This document shows, in pieces, positions 6,017 to 10,882 of a stretch of 10,882 nucleotides of DNA (positions are counted from its first letter, which is position 1; each line of letters opens with the position of its first letter). A model generated the notes under the pieces. It did no database searches. It worked only from the letters and a program-made list of their open reading frames with translations, and was not told where the DNA came from. The translations under genes were made by a program, and so were the position numbers. This stretch comes from Gemmatimonadota bacterium (GTDB lineage Bacteria > Gemmatimonadota > Gemmatimonadetes > Gemmatimonadales > GWC2-71-9): contig QHTP01000174.1 in NCBI GenBank assembly GCA_003220855.1, positions 1 through 10,882 of the forward strand, given 5' to 3'.

Positions 6017-9008
6017 CGAGCTGGTACAGGTCCGCGATGGCGTCGTCGTCGGACTCGCCGCGCCGCCCCTGATCGGCGAGCGCGCGCCACGCCGGCGGAC
6101 TCGTGGGTGGGAGCGGCAGTCCGCGCACCACGCGGGCGTTGAAGCGCCGGAACCCGCCGCGCGCCGGATCGGCGTGCAGCCGCGCCAGCGCCGTGAGCCA
6201 GCGCGAGTTGAACAGCGCCGCCAGCGCGTACGCGTCGTCCGCGTCGCGCGTGGCGATCCCGTACACGGTGTTCAGCGGCACGAGCTCCGGGTCGAGCACC
6301 ACGGCCGCGAGCCGGCGTGCGAGATCGGGCCAGACCACGCGACAGGGAGCGAACGCGAGGGCGGTACGAAACAGCTGCCAGGGCGGTCCCGCACGGTAGT
6401 CGCAGCGGCGGCCCAGCCGCTCGAGGTGGGGTGCGAGTGCCGCGGCGAGCTCGAGCGGCAGGCGGGCGAGTGGCCGGCCGTCGGGGGCGTGGGTCCACAG
6501 CAGGTGCATGCGGGGCGTGGCGCGCCACGGCGCGAGATCACGGCCCCTGACCGCGGGTCGGGTCGCCGGGCCAGGCTGGGCGCTCAGGAACACTTCGTCC
6601 GCGCCCGTCTTCACGCCGAGCTGCGGCCTCCAGCGCTCGCCCACTCGCGGACACCTCGCCCCGAGGTGCCGTGCCACCCGGACCGCGTCGCGCGCCAGGA
6701 TCCACGGGCCGTCGCCCGCGAGGGCGCGCTGCGGGATCAGGGGCGTGGCGCTTCTGGCCCCGAGCGCCGTCGCGACCTGCTCGCGCCCCGTCGGCTCCGC
6801 CCGCGTGATGACGAGCACCATGGGATAGACCGCCGCCGCGAACGCACCTGCCACGGCGGGGCTGGGCACCACCCGCTCGATGCGCGCCCCTTCGGCCAGC
6901 CGCCGGCGCAGCGGCTCCGCGTAGCCGCTCGACGCGAGCTTGGCGGGAACGAGCAGCGCCGCGCTGCCGCCCGGCGCCGCCAGCTCGAGCGCGCGCTCCA
7001 CGAAGGCGACGGCCAGGTCGGGCAGATGGGCGAACCCCCGGCCCCGCGCCGGTCGCCACGTCGCGTACCGCGTCGCGAGCGCTTCGCGCACGCGCATGGG
7101 GACCCGTTCGCCGCGGACCCACGGGGGATTTCCCGCCACGAGGTCGAACCCGCCCCACGCCAGCACGTCGCCGAAGTGCGACTCGAACGCGAAGAACGGC
7201 GCGCCGCCGTCGCGCTCGAGCCGCGTCGCGGCAGCGCGCAGCTCGCGCCGGCTGGCGCGCAGTCGCCGCAGCAGGGCCCGCTCGTCGCCCGTGAGCCCCC
7301 GCCGTCGTCCGAACAGGTCGCGGTCCTTCGCCGCCGCGATCAGCTCCGCCCCGCGGCGCTCCAGGGCCGCCACCGCCGCGCGAAACAGCCCGCGGGCGAG
7401 CGCCGCCTCGGCGCGGGCCAGGGTGGCGAGCGCGTCCCGCTTCGCCGGACCGGCCAGACCGAACAGCGTACGCCGGGCGCTGCTCAGCCGCTCGAGCTCG
7501 GGCGTGGGAGTCGCGGGCGCAGGCGCGGCGCCGAGCGCCCTGGCGAGCGTGAGCGGGTCGACGAGTGCGTCCCCCTGGCGTACGTGTCCGTCCAGGTTCG
7601 GCAACGGCGCTATGCGGGCGAACTCCCGATCGTTCGGCTCGGCGCTCACATCCGCGATCAGGGCGAGCCACAGCCGCAGCTCGGCCAGCCGCACCGCGGT
7701 GAGGCTCAGGTCCACGCCGAACAGCGAGTGCGCTACCACATCGCGCCGTATGGCGCACGCCGGCCCCTCGCCCGCCGTGCAGCGCAGCCGCGTGAGCTCG
7801 TCGAGCGCGCCGAGCAGAAACGCTCCCGAGCCCACCGCCGGATCGAGCACGGTGACCTGTCGCAGGTCGGGCGATCGTTCGGGCGGCTCGCCGCGATGGA
7901 TCCAACCCTCGGCGGCCGCCGGGGCGAGGCCGAGCCGGTGGACGAGCACGGCTTCGAGTCCGGCGCGCACGATCTCCCGCACCAGCGCGGCGGGTGTGTA
8001 GTAGCTGCCGCTCGCGCGCCGTTCGGCGGGATCCATCACGCCTTCGAACACCCGGCCCAGCATGTCGGGGGCGACGGCGTCGCCGTCTTCCGTTTCCCGC
8101 GCCGAGAAGTGGAACCGCTCCAGCAGGTCGTCGAACGCGTCGCGCCAGTCGCTGTTGCCCCACCGCGCGGGGCCGTGGCGCCGCTCCAGGGCCGTGGGCT
8201 CGAACAGGCCGCCGTTCAGAAACGGCAGCCGGCCGAGCGCGCGGGCCGCGCCAGAGCGGTCGGCGGCGGGGCGGTTGAGCGCCCCGAAGCACAGCGGGTC
8301 GAGCACCCGGCGGTGAAACGCCCGCCGGCCGGCGACGCAGTCGTCGAACCGGCGAATCAGGTAGCGGCGGTCCCCATCCAGCCACCCTTTTCCCTGGACG
8401 AAATAGAGGAACAGCACCCGCGTGAGCGCGGTCAGCGCGAGGGTATGTCGCTCGGCCCGGCTGCGCGGTGTCGACAGCCGATCAGTCAGGCGCTCGAGGG
8501 TGGCGCGGAACGCACGGAAGAAACGTGGGGTGACGGCCTCGCTCGCGAGCGCCTCGCCCACGCGCAGGCTCAGCGCCAGCGCCGTCTCGCGCGGCCGTGG
8601 GCTGAATCGCTCCAGCGTCTCGAGCGAGCTGCCTGGGGGCCGTTCCAGCGGGATGGCGGCGACCCGGATGGCGGCCCCGCGCGCGGCGGCGCGCCAGCCC
8701 GCGCACAACAGCCGCCGCGGCGCGCTGCCCAACGCGCACGCGAGGCCCCGCTCGGCGTGCGCCGCGAGCCGCTGCGCCGCCGCCCGCACCGCGCGCTCGG
8801 GATCGCGCGCCTCGAGCGCAAACACGCGAAACGCATCGTGACGCGCCACCAGCGCCGCCCGCACCACGCCGGCGGCCTCCACCGGCGCGGTGCCGAGCCA
8901 GGGCCCGGGCGGCACGGGCTCCCACGCCGCTTGAAACCCGAGCGCCCCAAAGAGGTGGCGAAGATCGTCGATCTGCTCGGTGCGGGTAAGAAGTTCCCGC
9001 AGCACCAC
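5970..9008 (-). CDS. N6-adenine DNA methyltransferase, Eco57I / DrmMI / PglX-like (COG1002)
   Basis: A 1012-residue gamma-class adenine-N6 DNA methyltransferase. An uncharacterised N-terminal domain (about 1-135) precedes a helical region with FVQGKGWLDGDRRYL (203-217) and LPFLNGGLFEP (261-271), both typical of type IIG, BREX and DISARM methylases. Catalytic motifs follow: X, GSYYTPAALVREIV (334-347); I, VLDPAVGSGAFLL (387-399) binding S-adenosylmethionine; II, FGVDLSLTAVRLAELRL (430-446, D433); III, GDALVDP (479-485); IV, LVAGNPPWVRGE (623-634), the catalytic NPPW. A predicted helical insertion of about 140 residues separates III from IV. Beyond 790 lies a target-recognition-like region with GVKTGADEVFL (798-808), LNTVYGIATRD (912-922) and ALFNSR (931-936). 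No certain nuclease motif is seen. Start is the GTG at 9008; an in-frame TAA at 9057-9059 limits extension. The helicase gene overlaps its end, so the two probably act together in DNA modification or phage defence. Confidence 0.93.
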   Translation of the reverse strand: MVLRELLTRTEQIDDLRHLFGALGFQAAWEPVPPGPWLGTAPVEAAGVVRAALVARHDAFRVFALEARDPERAVRAAAQRLAAHAERGLACALGSAPRRLLCAGWRAAARGAAIRVAAIPLERPPGSSLETLERFSPRPRETALALSLRVGEALASEAVTPRFFRAFRATLERLTDRLSTPRSRAERHTLALTALTRVLFLYFVQGKGWLDGDRRYLIRRFDDCVAGRRAFHRRVLDPLCFGALNRPAADRSGAARALGRLPFLNGGLFEPTALERRHGPARWGNSDWRDAFDDLLERFHFSARETEDGDAVAPDMLGRVFEGVMDPAERRASGSYYTPAALVREIVRAGLEAVLVHRLGLAPAAAEGWIHRGEPPERSPDLRQVTVLDPAVGSGAFLLGALDELTRLRCTAGEGPACAIRRDVVAHSLFGVDLSLTAVRLAELRLWLALIADVSAEPNDREFARIAPLPNLDGHVRQGDALVDPLTLARALGAAPAPATPTPELERLSSARRTLFGLAGPAKRDALATLARAEAALARGLFRAAVAALERRGAELIAAAKDRDLFGRRRGLTGDERALLRRLRASRRELRAAATRLERDGGAPFFAFESHFGDVLAWGGFDLVAGNPPWVRGERVPMRVREALATRYATWRPARGRGFAHLPDLAVAFVERALELAAPGGSAALLVPAKLASSGYAEPLRRRLAEGARIERVVPSPAVAGAFAAAVYPMVLVITRAEPTGREQVATALGARSATPLIPQRALAGDGPWILARDAVRVARHLGARCPRVGERWRPQLGVKTGADEVFLSAQPGPATRPAVRGRDLAPWRATPRMHLLWTHAPDGRPLARLPLELAAALAPHLERLGRRCDYRAGPPWQLFRTALAFAPCRVVWPDLARRLAAVVLDPELVPLNTVYGIATRDADDAYALAALFNSRWLTALARLHADPARGGFRRFNARVVRGLPLPPTSPPAWRALADQGRRGESDDDAIADLYQLDAADRRALAAAPDPL

Positions 9009-9094
9009 GGGACCCCTGGTTCGGACGCGACTAACCTGGGGCCCGAGGTGGTGGGATTAGGTACCGGGGTGTTGCGGAGAGGGTCGAAATTCTG

Positions 9095-9146
9095 CGGGAA
9101 AGGGGAAAGGGGAAACGCTCACACCTTTCCCCTTTCCCCATTCCCG
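9095..9146. repeat. Long purine/pyrimidine hairpin built of GGGGAAA heptads
   Basis: Positions 9095-9115 and 9126-9146 are 21-bp inverted repeats with a single mismatch, separated by a 10-base loop (9116-9125). The left arm is all purine apart from its first base and contains GGGAAA followed by two GGGGAAA heptads; the right arm is the matching pyrimidine tract. It starts 7 bp beyond the stop of the DUF4097-like gene and lies about 90 bp upstream of the methylase start, so it could terminate or attenuate transcription or protect the 3' end of the upstream mRNA. No long T run follows on the transcribed strand, so it is not a textbook intrinsic terminator. The rest of the 144-bp gap (9009-9152) shows no convincing promoter. 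Confidence 0.8.
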
Positions 9147-9152
9147 TGCCTT

Positions 9153-9932
9153 TTACGTGTTTTTCCTCAGCCGGATGCTCCCGTTCACCGTCTCGAGCGC
9201 CAACCGCCGGCCGCCGCTGCCGATCGTGCCCGTCACGCGGCGCGGTCCCAGGCGACCGGTGACCATGAGCGGGAAGTCGGTCTCGATGTCGCCATTCACC
9301 GTGCTGGCCCGCACCTCGGTCGAGACGTTGGGGGGCAGGTTGAGGGTGATCCCGCCGTTCACCGTATGGAATTCGAGCGCGTCGGTCCACTGCGCGCGGC
9401 CCATCGACGCCGTGATCGAGCCGTTCACCGTCGAGGCCTCGGCGCTGCCGGACGTGGACACCCGAATGCTGCCGTTCACGCTGTGCGCTTCCACATCGCC
9501 CGATAGGTTGGCCGCTTCCACCTCGCCGTTGACCGTATGGCCCGCGAAGCGCACGCCCGCGGGCACGCGGACGGTGAAGTTCACCCTCACGTCGTTGTCG
9601 TGCGTGCTCATGTGACCGTGCTCGCCCGTCTCGCAGGTGTTCTCGCGGTCGCCGTCGCTCGGGTACACCGCGCAGATGGTGACCCCATCCTCATGCTGCA
9701 CGACCTGGATCTTCACCTCGTCCGGGTCGCTGCGGTGCGCATGTTTCACCGCCGTCACCTCGACTTCGCCCGAGCCGGCGACGGCGTCGATGTCGCCATT
9801 CACGCCCTTGATCTCGATCGTCTTGCCCGCGGCAACCTGGCCCTTCCAGTGGAACTCACCCTGGGCCGCCGCGGGGCGGGCGAACGGCAGGGCGGCCGCG
9901 ACGACGAGCGGCCCGAGCGTGGTGAAGCGCAT
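9153..9932 (-). CDS. Secreted DUF4097-like beta-strand repeat protein (second of two)
   Basis: A 259-residue exported protein. The N-terminus has an Arg, a hydrophobic stretch (about 5-17) and a likely signal peptidase I site after PAAA near residue 23. The mature part is a ladder of short beta strands linked by VNG turns at 44, 133, 152, 169, 191, 212 and 249, spaced roughly 17-22 residues apart in the second half, as in DUF4097 (putative adhesin / LiaX-like) proteins. Two cysteines (C87, C100) flank an acidic, His-containing loop and could form a disulfide. The ATG at 9932 is preferred because AGGAGGAGG lies seven bases upstream; an in-frame ATG at 9938 overlaps the preceding TGA as ATGA and would add two residues. 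It is co-transcribed with the paralogue upstream. The biochemical role is not known; envelope or surface location is inferred. Confidence 0.85.
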   Translation of the reverse strand: MRFTTLGPLVVAAALPFARPAAAQGEFHWKGQVAAGKTIEIKGVNGDIDAVAGSGEVEVTAVKHAHRSDPDEVKIQVVQHEDGVTICAVYPSDGDRENTCETGEHGHMSTHDNDVRVNFTVRVPAGVRFAGHTVNGEVEAANLSGDVEAHSVNGSIRVSTSGSAEASTVNGSITASMGRAQWTDALEFHTVNGGITLNLPPNVSTEVRASTVNGDIETDFPLMVTGRLGPRRVTGTIGSGGRRLALETVNGSIRLRKNT

Positions 9933-9934
9933 GA

Positions 9935-10846
9935 TCATTCCTCCTCCTGGTGCTGGTCGTGGTCCTGGTCGTGGTCCTTGTCCTCGTTCCGGTCTTTGGC
10001 CAGCTGCCCTGGACGACACAGCCGGATGTCGCCGTTGAACGACTCGAGCTCGAGCCGGGCGCTGCCCGAGCCGATCGTGAAACTGAACCGGTGCTTCGTC
10101 TTTGGACCGACGAGCTGCACTGGGTAGCACGCGCTGAAGTCCCCGTCGAACGTTGAGACCGAGATCGAGACGTTGGACTTCTCCGGCACCGATACTCGCA
10201 AGTCGCCGTCATGGGTCGAGAAGCGGTAGCGCCCGCCGTCCTTGATGGTCCCGTCGTACACGATGTCGCCGTTGACCGTATTCGCTTCGACGTTGGCGGA
10301 CTCGATCTGCACGAGCGAGATGTCGCCGTTCACGGTCTCCGCCGAAACGTCGCCCGAGATCTGGCTCGCCTTGATCGTCTCGTTCACGCTGCTCAGGTCG
10401 ATACGGCCGCGTGCCTTCTCGAGTGTCACGTCCCCCTGCACCGACTTGAGGGAGACGTTGCCGGCGCCGCCCGAGACCTTCACCGTGCCCTGGACCGTCT
10501 CGGCCGTGATCTCCCCCTGGCTCCCATCGACTGAGATGTCGGTGTAGACGCCCGACAGGGCGAGTGCCATCGCCGCGGGGACCGTGATCTCGTAGTCCAC
10601 GACCTGGGACGGCCCGCGCCGGCTCTCCGATTTCACGCGCACCAGCTGGTCGGACGCGTCGACCGTGATGCGGTCGCGACTCGAGTGGCTGGCGGCGATC
10701 CGCACCGCACTCTTGCTCCACGTCTTGACGGCGATCTCCCCGCCGAAGTTGTTCACCTCGAGCCGGGCGCCCGCCCGCACCGGGACGGTCGTGTCGGTTT
10801 GTTGCGCGAGCGCGAGGCCTGCCAGCGCCGCCAGAGTCGTGAGCAT
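9935..10846 (-). CDS. Secreted DUF4097-like beta-strand repeat protein (first of two)
   Basis: A 303-residue protein with a short signal peptide: a hydrophobic LAALAGLALA segment, a likely cut after ALA near residue 14, and no basic residue in the n-region. The body is a regular series of beta strands with turns of the form x-G-D or N-G-D (137-139, 164-166, 172-174, 192-194, 213-215, 234-236, 271-273), typical of DUF4097. Cysteines C240 and C277 lie in equivalent late strands and could pair after export. The last 20 residues are a low-complexity Asp/His/Gln/Glu tail. ATG 10846 has AGGAGG nine bases upstream. It overlaps or abuts the next DUF4097-like gene by a few bases, and the repeat DNA of its tail also contains that gene's Shine-Dalgarno. 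Family members often neighbour sigma/anti-sigma genes, but none is visible here. Function unknown, envelope-associated by inference. Confidence 0.86.
   Translation of the reverse strand: MLTTLAALAGLALAQQTDTTVPVRAGARLEVNNFGGEIAVKTWSKSAVRIAASHSSRDRITVDASDQLVRVKSESRRGPSQVVDYEITVPAAMALALSGVYTDISVDGSQGEITAETVQGTVKVSGGAGNVSLKSVQGDVTLEKARGRIDLSSVNETIKASQISGDVSAETVNGDISLVQIESANVEANTVNGDIVYDGTIKDGGRYRFSTHDGDLRVSVPEKSNVSISVSTFDGDFSACYPVQLVGPKTKHRFSFTIGSGSARLELESFNGDIRLCRPGQLAKDRNEDKDHDQDHDQHQEEE
9940..9948 (-). promoter_or_regulatory. Extended Shine-Dalgarno for the second DUF4097-like gene
   Basis: On the minus strand AGGAGGAGG ends seven bases before ATG 9932 and, using the upstream GGAGG register, four bases before ATG 9938. 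It is embedded in the Glu codons ending the preceding gene, so ribosomes finishing the first protein pass directly over it. This supports coupled translation of the pair. Confidence 0.75.
9954..9977. repeat. Two perfect 12-bp tandem units encoding the HDQD tail
   Basis: TGGTCGTGGTCC occurs twice in direct succession (9954-9965 and 9966-9977), with degenerate copies on either side. On the coding strand it specifies DHDQ units at the C-terminus of the first DUF4097-like protein. The 12-bp period keeps the frame, so copy-number change would lengthen or shorten the acidic, potentially metal-binding tail without breaking the gene. Confidence 0.85.
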
Positions 10847-10855
10847 CTCGTCCGT

Positions 10856-10861
10856 CCTCCT
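10856..10861 (-). promoter_or_regulatory. Shine-Dalgarno of the first DUF4097-like gene
   Basis: AGGAGG on the minus strand, nine bases before ATG 10846. It directly follows a TAG (10862-10864) that may end an upstream gene. Confidence 0.7.
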
Positions 10862-10882
10862 CTAGGTCCGCGCGCCCGCGAG
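10862..10882 (-). CDS. Possible C-terminal end of an upstream gene (right edge)
   Basis: Read leftwards from the edge, six sense codons (Leu-Ala-Gly-Ala-Arg-Thr) end at TAG 10862-10864, immediately before the Shine-Dalgarno of the DUF4097-like gene. That spacing is what an operon partner would show. With only six codons no family can be recognised and the frame could be coincidental. Genes upstream of DUF4097 pairs are often anti-sigma factors or other DUF4097 proteins, but nothing here supports either choice. Confidence 0.2.
   Translation of the reverse strand, partial: LAGART

Noticed and set aside
3692..9008. A complete DISARM or BREX locus
   Set aside because: Only methylase-like and helicase-like parts are present. 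No DUF1998 protein, PLD nuclease, PglZ, BrxC or BrxL is visible, and the flanking genes are an antiporter and envelope proteins.
9009..9094. A promoter for the methylase gene, for example TACCTAAT as a -10 box
   Set aside because: No matching -35 at a suitable distance and only weak similarity; the evidence is too thin to annotate.
5928..9506. A plus-strand open frame of 1192 codons antisense to the methylase
   Set aside because: It is Arg/Gln/Pro-rich with no recognisable domain and lies opposite a gene with complete methylase motifs. Long antisense frames are expected in DNA this rich in GC.
9170..9545. Regularly spaced GTTCACCGT-like words, considered as a CRISPR-like array
   Set aside because: They are codons for the VNG turns of a protein repeat, vary in sequence and spacing, and lie in an open reading frame with a signal peptide.
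9939..10130. Extension of the second DUF4097-like protein to an upstream start near 10130
   Set aside because: The extra 64-66 residues would run out of frame through the end of the first DUF4097-like gene and would bury an otherwise good signal peptide. ATG 9932 or 9938 follows a strong Shine-Dalgarno.

Overview
This is a GC-rich (about 70% by eye) bacterial chromosomal segment with dense gene packing: overlapping or nearly abutting genes and only one intergenic gap above 100 bp. Two secreted DUF4097-type proteins in tandem, a CPA1 antiporter and very GC-rich codon third positions would fit Gemmatimonadota, Acidobacteriota or a similar soil or sediment lineage. That placement is an inference and nothing here proves it.

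Left part (1-2067, minus strand): a three-gene operon reading leftwards, made of a HAD-superfamily phosphatase, a PLP-dependent class I/II aminotransferase (TTG start with a clear Shine-Dalgarno), and the N-terminal third of an ornithine cyclodeaminase/mu-crystallin family protein that leaves the window. Aminotransferase stop and cyclodeaminase start are one base apart, so the two are probably translationally coupled. They may form a transaminase plus ketimine-reductase pair in amino-acid metabolism.

Centre-left (2101-3687, plus strand): a divergent CPA1/NhaP-type sodium:proton antiporter. Its stop codon converges on that of the next gene four bases away, inside a perfect 10-bp palindrome.

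Centre (3692-9008, minus strand): the most interesting part, a compact two-gene module. It has a 1012-residue Eco57I/COG1002-type N6-adenine DNA methyltransferase followed, with a 47-bp overlap, by a 774-residue SNF2/DEAH-type helicase. This pairing resembles the methylase and helicase parts of DISARM or BREX, but none of the other components of those systems (PglZ phosphatase, PLD nuclease, DUF1998 protein, BrxL, BrxC) lies in the window. The only candidate nuclease region is the uncharacterised methylase N-terminus. The helicase gene carries four tandem 10-bp units just before its Walker B motif, a length that would shift the frame if the copy number changed.

Right part (9153-10882, minus strand): a 144-bp gap holding a long purine/pyrimidine hairpin made of GGGGAAA heptads, then two adjacent signal-peptide proteins built of VNG/NGD beta-strand repeats (DUF4097-like). 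These are joined by a 2-4 base stop/start junction, and possibly follow an upstream gene whose last codons lie at the right edge. No RNA genes, CRISPR arrays, insertion sequences or integrases were seen.
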